From Nocardia sp. CY41 (lineage in GTDB: Bacteria > Actinomycetota > Actinomycetes > Mycobacteriales > Mycobacteriaceae), in assembly GCF_009829325.1 (NCBI RefSeq), contig NZ_VUOS01000019.1, positions 1 through 64,000 on the forward strand: a DNA stretch of 64,000 nucleotides. Reading direction: 5' to 3'. The position numbers and the translations under genes were made by a program. Each line of letters opens with the position of its first letter. Within the stretch, counting starts at the first letter, position 1. A model generated the notes under the pieces. The model was not told where the DNA came from and ran no database searches. It saw nothing but the letters and a program-made list of their open reading frames with translations. Shown one piece after another: positions 25,509-34,861 of this stretch.

Positions 25509-27833
25509 TTGACTGCACAGATGCCTGTTCCACCCCATGCTCGCGGCTACGAGGACTTCGGCGGGTCCGTCGGTCGCACCGCGGCCGATTCGACGCCGGA
25601 TTGGCGCTTCCTGCCCACCGCCCCCGAGGGTGCTCCGAACATCGTCGTGGTGCTGATCGACGACATGGGATACAGCGACATCGGCCCGTTCGGCTCGGAG
25701 ATCGAGACGCCGACGCTGGACCGGCTGGCCGCCGACGGTCTCCGGCTGACCAACTACCACACCACCCCGCTGTGCTCGCCGTCGCGGGCGTCACTGCTCA
25801 CCGGGATCAACGCCCACCGCGCCGGATTCGGCTTCGTCGCCAACGCCGATCCAGGCTATCCCGGTCTGCGCCTGGAACTCGCGGACGATGTGCTGACCCT
25901 GCCGGAAATCTTGCGCGGCAATGGTTACGCCACCTACGCGGTCGGCAAGTGGCACCTGGTGCGCGACGCCACGATGAACCCCGCCGCACCTCGGGATTGC
26001 TGGCCGACTCAGCGTGGGTTCGACCGCTACTACGGCTCGCTCGAGGGGCTGAACTCTTTCTACTACCCGAATCAGCTGATCTCGGACTCCTCGGTCATCG
26101 ACATCGAGGAGTATCCGCCGGGGTATTACCTCACCGACGACCTGACCGACAAGGCCATCGCCTACATCAAGGATCTACGCGCGCACGACGCGGCCAAACC
26201 GTTCTTCCTGTACTTCGCCCACGTGGCCATGCACGGCCCCCTGCAGGCGAAACCCGCGGACCTGGCCAAGTACCGCGGTCGCTACGCGAAGGGATGGGAC
26301 GAACTGCGCCGCAGCCGGTTCGCCGCGCAACTCGCCCAGGGCCTCTTCCCCGCCGGTACGCAGCAGAAACCCCGCAACACCGAACCCGGTTACGAGGCCG
26401 CGGAGTGGGACTCGCTGACTCCCGCGCAGCAGCGCCGCTTCGCCCGGTACATGGAGGTGTACGCGGGCATGGTGGACAGCATCGACCAGAGCCTCGGGCG
26501 CATCGTCGACACGCTCGAGCAACTCGGCGAACTCGACAACACCATCGTGGTGTTCACCTCGGACAACGGCGGCACCGCCGAGGGCGGGCCGGAGGGCACC
26601 CGCACCTATTTCGCGGAATTCGCCCACATCACGGATCCGGATTGGATCGGCGACGTCCCGCACGACGAGGAGTTGATCGGCACCGCGAAGCTGGGCGTGC
26701 ACTATCCGCGCGGGTGGGGCCAGGCATCGAATACGCCGTTCCGTTTCTACAAAGGCCAAACTTTCGCAGGTGGTGTGCGCGTGCCATTCGTGATCTCTTG
26801 GCCCGAGGGGCTGCCGCGCGGCGAGGGCGACGACGGTATCCGCCACGAGTACACCTACGTCACCGATCTCGCGCCGACATTGCTGGAGCTGGCCGGATTG
26901 CGGCGGCCGAGTGTGCGCAACGGGCTGCCCGCCAAGGATTTCGACGGCGTCTCGGCGGTGCGGACGCTGCGTGATCCGCGGGCGGAGTCCGAGCACACCG
27001 AGCAGTACTCGGAGATGGTCGGCAACCGGGGCTTCTATCGCGACGGATGGAAGCTGCTGTCGCTGTACGAGCCGGGGACCGACATCGACGAGCCGAAGTG
27101 GCAATTGTTCGACGTCCGCACCGATCCGACGGAGCTGCACGACCTCGCCGAGCGGTTCCCGGAGAAGGTCGCGGAACTGGCCGCCGCATGGGACGAATCC
27201 GCCTGGGCGAACACCGTGTTTCCGCTGCTGACCCGCGAAGATCTGGCGCGGCGGCGGCCGGGAGAAGAACGCTTCTCGGCTCCCGTCCGGCTGCTGCCCG
27301 GCACGCCGACCCTGGAACGGTATCGCTCCCAGCGACTGATCGCCTATCGGGACTTCGCCATCGAGGCGGAACTCGCCGGCTACGCCTCCGGTGACGAAGG
27401 GGTGCTGGTCGCACACGGTGATCCGCTGGGTGGTTATGTCCTCTACGTCGAGGACGGCCGGGCGACCTTCGGACTCAACAGCTACGGCCGCTACGACAGC
27501 GTCACCACATCACCCCTCACGGCCGGTGCGCGGCAGATCACCGTGCGCGCCATCGTGCGACCCCGGCTGAGGTGGGATTTCACTCTCGAGATCGACGGCA
27601 CGCCCCTCGCGCGGTTGCTCGATCAGGTGCAGCTGGTCGGCATGTCGCCGTGGACCGGGATCTCCGTCGGCGTCGACGCCCGCGGCCCGGTGTCCTGGGA
27701 CCTGCGGGAACGCCGCGGTACATTCCGCTACACCGGGGCGCTGCGCGCGATCACCTACACGCCGGGTCCGATTCGGGTGCCGCGACCGGCCATCGAGGCG
27801 GTGGAGCGCGAGGCGGAGTTCGTCGCCGAATGA
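25509..27833 (+). CDS. Arylsulfatase (type I formylglycine sulfatase)
   Basis: The protein has 774 residues from TTG 25509 (LTAQMPVPPHARGYED); GTG 25488 and ATG 25521 are alternatives. The metal-binding opening NIVVVLIDDMGYSDIGPFG is followed by LCSPSR, whose Cys (residue 89) would be converted to formylglycine. The second signature YATYAVGKWHL and later FTSDNGGTAEGG complete the active site. The C-terminal 200 residues form an added beta-rich domain, as in actinobacterial atsA/atsD-type proteins. No signal peptide is seen, so it is probably cytoplasmic. The formylglycine-generating enzyme is not in this window. Confidence 0.93.
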   Translation: MTAQMPVPPHARGYEDFGGSVGRTAADSTPDWRFLPTAPEGAPNIVVVLIDDMGYSDIGPFGSEIETPTLDRLAADGLRLTNYHTTPLCSPSRASLLTGINAHRAGFGFVANADPGYPGLRLELADDVLTLPEILRGNGYATYAVGKWHLVRDATMNPAAPRDCWPTQRGFDRYYGSLEGLNSFYYPNQLISDSSVIDIEEYPPGYYLTDDLTDKAIAYIKDLRAHDAAKPFFLYFAHVAMHGPLQAKPADLAKYRGRYAKGWDELRRSRFAAQLAQGLFPAGTQQKPRNTEPGYEAAEWDSLTPAQQRRFARYMEVYAGMVDSIDQSLGRIVDTLEQLGELDNTIVVFTSDNGGTAEGGPEGTRTYFAEFAHITDPDWIGDVPHDEELIGTAKLGVHYPRGWGQASNTPFRFYKGQTFAGGVRVPFVISWPEGLPRGEGDDGIRHEYTYVTDLAPTLLELAGLRRPSVRNGLPAKDFDGVSAVRTLRDPRAESEHTEQYSEMVGNRGFYRDGWKLLSLYEPGTDIDEPKWQLFDVRTDPTELHDLAERFPEKVAELAAAWDESAWANTVFPLLTREDLARRRPGEERFSAPVRLLPGTPTLERYRSQRLIAYRDFAIEAELAGYASGDEGVLVAHGDPLGGYVLYVEDGRATFGLNSYGRYDSVTTSPLTAGARQITVRAIVRPRLRWDFTLEIDGTPLARLLDQVQLVGMSPWTGISVGVDARGPVSWDLRERRGTFRYTGALRAITYTPGPIRVPRPAIEAVEREAEFVAE

Positions 27834-28307
27834 TTCCGCGCGCCGCCGATGCCGATCAGTCGGCATCGCCGAATATCTGTCCGGTCATGCGCAGGTCGGC
27901 GGAGTTCCTCGAACACTTCGCAAACCGAATCTCTCTTCTCGCCCGGCGTATCGGGCTCGACGCCACCTGATCGTCGGGCCGCTACCGACCGACGCCGCTC
28001 GCAGCGATCCGGGAAGGTGGGTGCAGTCGGAGGGGATCGAGCGCACCCACCCCCGCGCCTCGGCGACAGCCGAGCAGCGGGCACGGCCGGCGCGGGCAGC
28101 GTCGGGACTGACCGACGGAGACGATGCGAAAACCCCCGGAAACCCCGACCCGTGACCGACCTTAACTCCCGCGGCCCGGCAATGGCGGGAGAAATCGCAA
28201 TTCGCCATTCCTGAAGCGGATTTCAGGCGCCTTCAGGCTGCCTTAAGCCCCCTGCTGCGAAGGTGATCTTCAGCTTCGAGATCGCAATTCCAACAGGAGG
28301 TTTCGCT
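27834..28307. other. Intergenic stretch, no gene seen apart from a hairpin
   Basis: Between the sulfatase and the PepSY gene the open frames have no start signals or family patterns. The stretch holds the hairpin at 27848-27867. Towards its end is the leader of the PepSY gene, with a direct CTTCAGGCTGCC/TTCAGGCGCC-like near-repeat around 28224-28245. Confidence 0.4.
27848..27867. terminator. Hairpin downstream of the sulfatase
   Basis: GATGCCGA (27848-27855) and TCGGCATC (27860-27867) form a perfect 8-bp stem with a TCAG loop, 14 bases after the sulfatase stop. No T-run follows, as is common in high-GC actinobacteria. Confidence 0.6.
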
Positions 28308-28685
28308 ATGAAAGCCACTCTTCGCCGTAGCCTGTCCGGTCGGCGCGGACTGCTCGCGGGCGCCGTTGCCGCCGCGCTCCTCGTCGGTGGCCCCGTGGCG
28401 CTGTACGCTGCCGCGAGTCCGCAATCGCCCGCCCGGCAGGCCGTCGCCGCCGCTGTACCGGACCACGAGTGGGCCCTCACCGCGGCGCCCGCGATCGGCA
28501 GGGAGCAAGCCGGCGACAAAGCGCGCGAAGCCGTGCCGGGTAGCACCGTGGTCTCCGCCGAACTCGACGACGAGGGAAGGACGACGGTGTGGGAGGTCGA
28601 ACTCCGGACACCCGACGGCGTGGAGCACGAGGTGACGATCGACGCGACCAGCGGAGCCGTGCTGGGCACCGTGCGCCAGGACTGA
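28308..28685 (+). CDS. Secreted PepSY domain-containing protein
   Basis: The 125-residue protein starts at ATG 28308 behind ACAGGAGG. A signal peptide or anchor lies at residues 1-37 (RRGLLAGAVAAALLVGGPVA). The PepSY fold follows (AREAVPGSTVVSAELDDEGR, then TTVWEVELRTPDGVEHEVTI, then DATSGAVLG). PepSY domains inhibit or modulate proteases and occur in envelope proteins. No protease lies beside it. It is followed 34 bp later by another secreted protein, so the two may form an operon. Confidence 0.85.
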   Translation: MKATLRRSLSGRRGLLAGAVAAALLVGGPVALYAAASPQSPARQAVAAAVPDHEWALTAAPAIGREQAGDKAREAVPGSTVVSAELDDEGRTTVWEVELRTPDGVEHEVTIDATSGAVLGTVRQD

Positions 28686-28719
28686 CAGCGACACAACGAA
28701 GGTCAAGGGTTCCGGAGAC

Positions 28720-29430
28720 ATGAATCTGCGCAAGATCGCCACGATTTCGACGCTCGCTGTCGCGCTGACCGGCATCTCGGCCGGCAACGCGGGCGCCGCA
28801 CCGCGGGATGCCGGTGCGGAAGTCGTCAACTACACCGCCACCACCTCCGCCGAGAACGTCGTCGTCCGGATCGACGCGGGCTCGATGCGGGCCGAAAACG
28901 GGATATTCGCGATCGAGGCGACCGACGGCACCGTACTCGCGGGCACGCCCCTCGAGTTCCGGGTCGACGATTTCGTCTTCCCCATCGCGGCCGATATCAG
29001 CGGCCGAACGGCGACGCTCACACCACGCTTCGACATCGCCCACGCCCAGTACCGCCCGGTCGCTCTGCCGTTCGAAGACTCGGCGCATTGGCGAACGCCG
29101 TACGAGCGTGAGGTCGCGGCCTTCACCCGGCTCAAGGACACCATTGCCAGCGGCGCCGCGATCGGCACCGTCGTCGGCGGGCTCGGCGGCGGCCTGGTCG
29201 GTTGCGTGCTGGGCGGCATCGCAGGCGCCACGGTCGCCGCCGCGACGATCGTCGGCATGTTCGGTCCGTTCATCCCCGCCGCCGCCGTCGGCTGCCTGGG
29301 CGGCATCCTGGCCGTGGGCGCGCTGGGCACGCTCGCCGGTCAGCTCTTCGTCACCGCACCCGTGGCCGTCGCCGCGCTGGTGCAGTACTTCACCACGATC
29401 AATCAGCCCTTCGTCCCGCCGGCCAAATAG
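28720..29430 (+). CDS. Secreted hypothetical protein with Gly-rich hydrophobic C-terminal half
   Basis: The protein has 236 residues. A clean signal peptide (MNLRKIATISTLAVALTGIS, cleavage near GNAGAA) is followed by a beta-rich region (YTATTSAENVVVRIDAG to TATLTPRFDIAHAQY). The C-terminal half then has Gly/Ala-rich hydrophobic stretches (GAAIGTVVGGLGGGLVGCVL, GGILAVGALGTLAGQL). This matches an actinobacterial family of exported proteins without known function that may insert into membranes. The ribosome binding site is CGGAG. It is probably co-transcribed with the PepSY gene. Confidence 0.75.
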   Translation: MNLRKIATISTLAVALTGISAGNAGAAPRDAGAEVVNYTATTSAENVVVRIDAGSMRAENGIFAIEATDGTVLAGTPLEFRVDDFVFPIAADISGRTATLTPRFDIAHAQYRPVALPFEDSAHWRTPYEREVAAFTRLKDTIASGAAIGTVVGGLGGGLVGCVLGGIAGATVAAATIVGMFGPFIPAAAVGCLGGILAVGALGTLAGQLFVTAPVAVAALVQYFTTINQPFVPPAK

Positions 29431-29589
29431 CTTGCCGGTGGGCTCTCGCCCAGCGCGCCGCCAGGCCGAACTGCCGGGTCCTGGCGGCTCGGGTGGTTTC
29501 GCCGGTGCCGGACGGGGCAGCTATCTGATGTGAGGACAGAACATGAGCGACCGCGTGGCGACCGGACCGCGGTCACCGGCGGTGACTGA

Positions 29590-30600
29590 ATGCGACTGCG
29601 CCGTAGCCGACCGTACGACGGCGGAGTCGAGCGCGTCCGGCGCGGGCGCGGATTCGGTTACCGCACCGTGCAGGGCGCACCCGTGCACGACGACGAGACG
29701 TTGGAGCGCATCCGCGGGCTGGCGATCCCACCGGCTTGGCGCAAGGTGTGGATCTGCCCACACGACAACGGCCACATCCAGGCCGTCGGCGTCGACGCCG
29801 CGGGGCGGCGCCAGTACCTGTACCACGAACAGTGGCGCAAAGAGCGCGACGAGGAGAAGTTCGACCGGGTCCTGGCCCTGGCCGGGCGCTTGCCGGAGAT
29901 CCGCGCCCAGGTGCGGGAAGACCTCGCGTTGCGTGGCCTCGCCCGGCGGCGGGTGGAGGCGGTGGCGGTAGACCTGGTCGATCGCGGAGTGTTCCGGGTC
30001 GGAGGCGAGGAGTACGCCGAGGAGCACGGCACCCGGGGCGTCGCGACGCTGCTGCGCGAGCAGGTCGAGGTGTCCGGGGATCGAATGCTTTTCGACTATC
30101 TCGCCAAGGGCGGCATCCGGCGCCGCGTGAGCGTCCGAGATCCGCTGCTTGCCAAAGCGGTTCGATCGCTGCTGCGCAGCAAAGCGGATTCCGATCGGCT
30201 CTTGGTGTACCGGGACGGCAGCCGTTACGGCGAACTGCGCGCTGACGACATCAACTCGCGCTTCCGCGAACTCGCCGCGTGCGAGTGCAGCGTCAAAGAT
30301 CTGCGCACCTGGCAGGCCACCGTCCTCGCGGCGGCCGCGTTCGGTTCGATCGAACGCCCGGCCGCACGCCGGGCGCGCAGGACCGCGGTGCGGGAAGTCA
30401 TGGACGAGGTCGCCGCTGCCCTCGGCAATACCCCCGCGGTCGCCCAGGCGTCCTATGTCGACCCACGAGTCGTGACGGCATTCGAGAACGGCACGACCGT
30501 CGCCGCGGCGCTGCGGCGCGCGAGGCGAGCCGAGTCGGCCGATGCGGAGCGGGCGATCATCGACAGCGCCGTAATCCGTATGCTCCGCCGGATGCGATGA
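29590..30600 (+). CDS. DNA topoisomerase IB
   Basis: The protein has 336 residues. The N-terminal part (FGYRTVQGAPVHDDETLERI, RGLAIPPAWRKVWICPHDNG, HIQAVGVDAAGRRQYLYHEQ) is the conserved DNA-binding region of bacterial type IB enzymes. Catalytic-core segments include LVYRDGSRYGELRADDINS and DLRTWQATVLAA. The tyrosine of QASYVDPRVV is the expected covalent nucleophile. It relaxes supercoils by nicking one strand and forming a 3'-phosphotyrosine bond. The start is ATG 29590 within an overlapping set of possible starts, and the ribosome binding site is poor. Confidence 0.92.
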   Translation: MRLRRSRPYDGGVERVRRGRGFGYRTVQGAPVHDDETLERIRGLAIPPAWRKVWICPHDNGHIQAVGVDAAGRRQYLYHEQWRKERDEEKFDRVLALAGRLPEIRAQVREDLALRGLARRRVEAVAVDLVDRGVFRVGGEEYAEEHGTRGVATLLREQVEVSGDRMLFDYLAKGGIRRRVSVRDPLLAKAVRSLLRSKADSDRLLVYRDGSRYGELRADDINSRFRELAACECSVKDLRTWQATVLAAAAFGSIERPAARRARRTAVREVMDEVAAALGNTPAVAQASYVDPRVVTAFENGTTVAAALRRARRAESADAERAIIDSAVIRMLRRMR

Positions 30601-30931
30601 CACCGGCCCGCCCGATGCGCGCCGGAAGATGAAGTCGGCTATGTGATCGCATCGTCGCGAGGGGCACCAGCGGCGAACATCGTGCACACCCGAGACCGCA
30701 CTCGGCATCGAAGGTCGGGCACCGGCCATATCCAGGAATTCAGACCTGCTCAGCTGCCGAAACACAAGCTGTGCAGTCGGTTTCCTCATTTTCACCTGAA
30801 TTCGTTCCCCGGAACCAGCAACGGCGCAGCCATCATCGCCTGATACTGGACGAGCAACTTCTCCGCACTTCGCGGTGATCCCTACGAGCCGATCTGGTAA
30901 ACGACGCTCCGAGAATCGACAGGATCCGGCG
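30601..30931. other. Intergenic, no gene seen
   Basis: There is 331 bp between topoisomerase IB and the DUF4185 gene. It is less GC-rich towards its end and holds the promoter of the next gene. The 66-codon frame at 30643-30843 has no ribosome binding site and an unlikely composition. Confidence 0.4.
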
Positions 30932-31996
30932 ATGCCCAAGATCAAGAATTTGAACCCGCTCCCCATGGCCGACATCGGCGGCTCGGATCTCTTCATCCCC
31001 TTCCGAATGCCGAGTGGAGAAATCGGATACCTGCTCGGTGACACGTTCTCCGGAACCGAACCGAGAGTGGGTGGCCCGAATTGGCGTTCTCCGATGCTGC
31101 TGCGCAGCAGTACCCACGACATGTCGGTGCCGATCGAATTCGGCTCGGCGGCGCGGGGCGCTCGACAACTCTGGGATTATGTGCACGACAACCCGGAGTA
31201 CTCCACGATCCTGCCTTGTGACGCCCTCACCATCGGCGGCCGGATCTATCTGTGGGTGATGGTCACCCAGGGATTGGCGAACGAGCGCTGGTGCGAGATC
31301 CGTTATTCCGACGACAACGGCGAGAGCTGGACCGACACCGCGGTCCGGTGGTCGACCAGCGCCTACGGCGGGAAACGCACCATGATTGCCTGGGAACGCG
31401 GCGGCGACGGCTTCGTTTACGTCATCTCCACCGGCGGACTCGCCCGCAACAAGAACATGCTGCTGTGGCGGGTGCGGGAAAGTCATACGGCGCTCACCGA
31501 TCCGGCGGCCTGGCAGGGATGGGGGTGGAACGGCTGGGACTGGGGATGGGGCCGCGATCCCGGCAGCGATCCACGTTTCGGCATCCTGGCCGACGGCACG
31601 AAGCTCGGCGAAATCGGATTGCGGCGGGTTCAGGGAAATTGGGTGATGTCCGGTTTCGACGCCGGGGCCTACGGCGCTTTCGTCAAAGTCGCCGCGAGAA
31701 TCACCGACAACTGGCGCACGGCCCCGACCTACCGTCCCGTGAAAGGGTCTTTCTGGGCGCCGGGCGGGCCGGATATCGTGCCGCGTCTCTATGGCTGCTA
31801 CGTCCACCCGGACAGCAGATTCGACGGTGCATTCTGCATGATCGTCAGCGAATGGGCGGAATCCGGAATGCCGTATCGCGGCATGCAATTCCGGATCTAC
31901 GGAGTCCGGCCGGTCGCTCCGATCACTGCGGCACGAGTCGTCAGCCGACCACGCGGCGGTTCGTCCCGCGCAACGGATTGGCCACCGGGAACGTGA
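30932..31996 (+). CDS. DUF4185 domain-containing protein (candidate glycan hydrolase)
   Basis: The 354-residue protein starts at ATG 30932, behind AGGA. The architecture is a five-bladed propeller-like DUF4185 protein: GEIGYLLGDTFSGTEPRVGG, RIYLWVMVTQGLANERWCEI, RYSDDNGESWTDTAVRW, GFVYVISTGG and LRRVQGNWVMSGFD. A Trp/Gly-rich loop (WQGWGWNGWDWGWGRDPGSD) is striking. Some DUF4185 proteins are reported as endo-D-arabinanases (GH183) acting on mycobacterial arabinan, so an arabinan-processing role is plausible. No signal peptide is visible. The last 56 bp overlap the 3' end of the convergent phosphatase gene. Confidence 0.8.
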   Translation: MPKIKNLNPLPMADIGGSDLFIPFRMPSGEIGYLLGDTFSGTEPRVGGPNWRSPMLLRSSTHDMSVPIEFGSAARGARQLWDYVHDNPEYSTILPCDALTIGGRIYLWVMVTQGLANERWCEIRYSDDNGESWTDTAVRWSTSAYGGKRTMIAWERGGDGFVYVISTGGLARNKNMLLWRVRESHTALTDPAAWQGWGWNGWDWGWGRDPGSDPRFGILADGTKLGEIGLRRVQGNWVMSGFDAGAYGAFVKVAARITDNWRTAPTYRPVKGSFWAPGGPDIVPRLYGCYVHPDSRFDGAFCMIVSEWAESGMPYRGMQFRIYGVRPVAPITAARVVSRPRGGSSRATDWPPGT

Positions 31997-34232
31997 TCGC
32001 GGGCAGCGTCACCGACATGCGCACGGTCGTACCCGCTTCCGAGTTGTCGATGTCGAGTTGCTCGGTCAGCGCGCGCATCATGTCGATGCCACGGCCACGA
32101 TAGCCGGGATCGGACGCCCGTGGCTTCCAGTCGCCGGTGTCGGTGACCACGATGACGACGGTGTCGATGTCGCAGGTGGCCGACATCCGCACCCGGCCGT
32201 TGTCGTCGTTGCGGTAGGCGTGCTCGATGCTGTTGCTGCACGCCTCGTTGGCCGCGGCGACCAGATCGGCGGCCAGATCGTGCGGCACCGCCGCGGCGGC
32301 CAGCCATCCCTTCAGCGTGCGCCGCAGCGCCGCGAGCTCGTCCGCGCGCGCGGGCACGTCCAGCCGCAGCGGCGCGGGCGGCTGGCGGTAGACCACCATG
32401 GCCACGTCGTCGTCGTAGCCCGCGTCCGGCCGAAGCCGCGAGAGCACCGCGTCGGCCACCTCGCGCGGCAGCCGCCCCGAGGTCTCGGCCAGGACCGCGG
32501 CGATCTTGGCGAATCCCTCGTCGATGTCGACGCCGCGCTGTTCGACCAAGCCGTCGGTGAACAGCACCAGGGTGGAACCGGGCGTCAGCGCCGTGGTGGC
32601 CTCCGGCCGGCGCGGCGTATCGAAGGTCGCCAGCGGCACCGCGCGTCCGCCTTCCAGCATCCGGCCGGTCTTGCCGACGTCGGCGAGGATCGGTGGCATG
32701 TGACCGGCGTTGCTGTAGCGGACCAGTCCGCGCACCGGGTCCAGCACGGCGGCGCAGACCGTGGTGCACATGGCGCCGGGGATGCGCGCGGCGACGGTGT
32801 CGAGTTCGGCGAGCAACTGCGCCGGTCCCGCGCCGCGCAGCAGCAGCGCACGGGCGGCGGTGCGCAACTGGCCCATCACCACCGCGGCGGACAGACCACG
32901 CCCGACGCAGTCGCCGACCACCACGCCGATGGTGCCGTCGCGCAGCGGCACCACGTCGTACCAGTCGCCGCCGATCTCCAGCGGCGGCAGCGCGGGTTCG
33001 TAGTGCACCGAGAAACGCGGCGGCAGATCGATCGGGCCGAGCATGGCGCGCTGCAGAGTCAGCGAGGTGGCGCGGGCCTGGTCGAAGTTGCGGGCCCGCT
33101 GAACGGCGAGACTGAGATGGCCGATCAGCAGGGAGAACAGCGTCCAGTCCGCGGCGCTGATCGCCCGCGGCGCGGCGAAGCGCAACCACATCGCCGCGTC
33201 GCCGGTCTCGCCGAGCGGCGCGACGATGCCCTCGGAGCTCTCTGCACCGTCCGGAATGGCGAGCAGGCTGCGCGGTGGCCTGCGCCTGGCCCGATCCAGC
33301 AGTGCGCGCGACCGGTCGTCGAGGGACGCGGCGCCGTCGTGCGACGCGCCGTCGGCGCCCACCCCGGAGACGTACACCTCCGGCACGGCGTTGCGGCTGG
33401 GCCACACCGCCACCACCGCGGTCTCCGCCCCCACCGTGCGGCGCACCTCGTCGAGCCCGACGGCGAGGACTTCCACCACACTGGTGGCCGCGCCGACAGC
33501 GGTGGCGAGGCGGGAGGCGGCCTGGTCACGCGCCTGCGCATCATGTTCGGCGGTGATGTCGCGGAGCGTGCCGACGAAGATCCGCTCGTTGCCCTCCGGC
33601 TTGATCAGCGCGCTGGTGCTCACCGCGAGCCACACGTTGCGGCCGTCGCGGTGGCGGATCGGGATGACGAAGCGCTGCGCCTCGGTGCCCAGGTCGGGAT
33701 AGCGCGGACCCTCCGGGCTCGACCACGGATGCGGCAGCGCGTAGGGGACACCCGCGGCGCCGTAGCCGGTCAACGCGCCGAAGGCGGTGTTGACCTCGAT
33801 GATGGTGCCCTGCGCGTCGGCGACGAAGAAGCCGTCCTGCAGCGATTCCACCAGCGCGGTCCGGAAGGCGTCGCGTCCGGCGAGGTCGTCGGCGCGGGAA
33901 CGCTGCTGTTCGTAGCGGCGGGTGCCGTCGAGGTAGCCGCGGGTGGCGATGTCCAGCGGAACGAGGGTCTGCAACAGGAATTCCAGCGCGGTCTCCGGCA
34001 GGCGGGACCGGGATTCGCCGCCCTCGGCGGAACTGTCCTGCTGTCGCTGTTCCTCCACGTCCTGCACGACCCGGAAGTGGTTCTCGGTGAGATCGAGCAG
34101 GCTGATGCCTTCGACCAGGGCACGCCTGCCCAGTTCGTACCCCTCGGCGAGGCCGGCCTGGGTGGGCGAATCCATGTGCCGCCGTAGCGCATCGGCGTAG
34201 TCGTCGAGGAAGTCGGCCAGCAGGGCGCTCAT
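31941..34232 (-). CDS. RsbU-type PP2C phosphatase fused to an RsbW-like kinase domain
   Basis: The 763-residue protein has, in order, an RsbU_N-like helical region (residues about 1-85: LDDYADALRRHMDSPTQAGL). Next are a PAS domain (about 125-235: ALVESLQDGFFVADAQGTII), a GAF-like region (about 240-375) and a SpoIIE/PP2C phosphatase (about 395-615: EIGGDWYDVVPLRD, GDCVGRGLSA, VLFTDGLVEQRG, DDDVAMVVY). A C-terminal GHKL ATPase follows (about 625-745: AANEACSNSIEHAY, VTDTGDWKP, GRGIDMMRAL). RsbU_N normally binds RsbT, and RsbW-like domains phosphorylate anti-anti-sigma factors. Both output activities thus sit in one chain. It is last in the rsb operon and overlaps rsbX by 4 bp. Confidence 0.9.
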   Translation of the reverse strand: MSALLADFLDDYADALRRHMDSPTQAGLAEGYELGRRALVEGISLLDLTENHFRVVQDVEEQRQQDSSAEGGESRSRLPETALEFLLQTLVPLDIATRGYLDGTRRYEQQRSRADDLAGRDAFRTALVESLQDGFFVADAQGTIIEVNTAFGALTGYGAAGVPYALPHPWSSPEGPRYPDLGTEAQRFVIPIRHRDGRNVWLAVSTSALIKPEGNERIFVGTLRDITAEHDAQARDQAASRLATAVGAATSVVEVLAVGLDEVRRTVGAETAVVAVWPSRNAVPEVYVSGVGADGASHDGAASLDDRSRALLDRARRRPPRSLLAIPDGAESSEGIVAPLGETGDAAMWLRFAAPRAISAADWTLFSLLIGHLSLAVQRARNFDQARATSLTLQRAMLGPIDLPPRFSVHYEPALPPLEIGGDWYDVVPLRDGTIGVVVGDCVGRGLSAAVVMGQLRTAARALLLRGAGPAQLLAELDTVAARIPGAMCTTVCAAVLDPVRGLVRYSNAGHMPPILADVGKTGRMLEGGRAVPLATFDTPRRPEATTALTPGSTLVLFTDGLVEQRGVDIDEGFAKIAAVLAETSGRLPREVADAVLSRLRPDAGYDDDVAMVVYRQPPAPLRLDVPARADELAALRRTLKGWLAAAAVPHDLAADLVAAANEACSNSIEHAYRNDDNGRVRMSATCDIDTVVIVVTDTGDWKPRASDPGYRGRGIDMMRALTEQLDIDNSEAGTTVRMSVTLPAITFPVANPLRGTNRRVVG

Positions 34233-34861
34233 CTGGCCGTCCCTCCCGCACCGCGGTGCCGCGCGGCGAGCACCAGCGCGTCGTCGGTGTCCTTGGCGTG
34301 CCGGGCGAGCATCTCGGCGGTGATGTCGGCGGTGGACTTGGAAAGGTCGATTTCGCTTGTGGATTCGGTGACGATGCCGTCGGTGGACATCAGCAGCAGG
34401 TCACCGGGACGGACCGCGATGGACTGCGGCTGAAGCGTCGCCGGGAGCCGATAGCCGACGATGCCCGCGGTCAGCAGGACGGTCGCGTGCACCCGCAGAC
34501 CCGCGGGGCCCGCGGTCAGCACCTGGGACTCGACATTGCCGACGCCGAGCCAGCGCACCGTGTCACCCTCGTCGAACAGGGCGAGCGAGATGGCCGCCCC
34601 CCGGGTGTCGGCCATCGCGCGGTGGCACAGCACCATCAGCACGTCCAGCGGTTCGGCGCGGTTCTCCGACAGCACCCGCGCGGCGCGATCGGCCGCGTCC
34701 GCCGCGGCGGCGCCGTGACCGAGCCCGTCCAGGACCGCGAACAGGACGGTGCCGCCGCCCGTGTCGAGGACGACGCCGCGGTCACCGGAGACCTGTTGAC
34801 CAGGCAGTGCGCGACCGGCCACCGCCCACTCGATCCGGCCGATGAGCCCGTCCTCATGCAC
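34229..34861 (-). CDS. rsbX: RsbX-like PP2C serine phosphatase
   Basis: The protein has 210 residues. It is a compact SpoIIE/PP2C domain without sensor: RGVVLDTGGGTVLFAVLDGL, then GHGAAAADAADRA carrying the metal-binding D-G/GHG motif. AISLALFDEGDTVRWLGVGN and PGDLLLMSTDGIVTE complete the core. In Bacillus, RsbX dephosphorylates RsbR and RsbS and resets the stressosome. The gene overlaps rsbT by 8 bp and the RsbU-like gene by 4 bp, so translation is coupled. Confidence 0.88.
   Translation of the reverse strand: MHEDGLIGRIEWAVAGRALPGQQVSGDRGVVLDTGGGTVLFAVLDGLGHGAAAADAADRAARVLSENRAEPLDVLMVLCHRAMADTRGAAISLALFDEGDTVRWLGVGNVESQVLTAGPAGLRVHATVLLTAGIVGYRLPATLQPQSIAVRPGDLLLMSTDGIVTESTSEIDLSKSTADITAEMLARHAKDTDDALVLAARHRGAGGTAR

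Noticed and set aside
24087..27833. Reading the sulfatase as a 1248-residue protein
   Set aside because: The upstream part is a shadow of the LLM oxidoreductase gene; the sulfatase fold begins near 25521.
30643..30843. 66-codon plus-strand ORF after topoisomerase IB
   Set aside because: No ribosome binding site, erratic codon third positions and no family resemblance.
32058..34187. 709-codon plus-strand ORF opposite the RsbU/RsbW-like gene
   Set aside because: The composition is low in acidic and aromatic order and no family is recognisable. The minus-strand frame carries clear PP2C and GHKL motifs.
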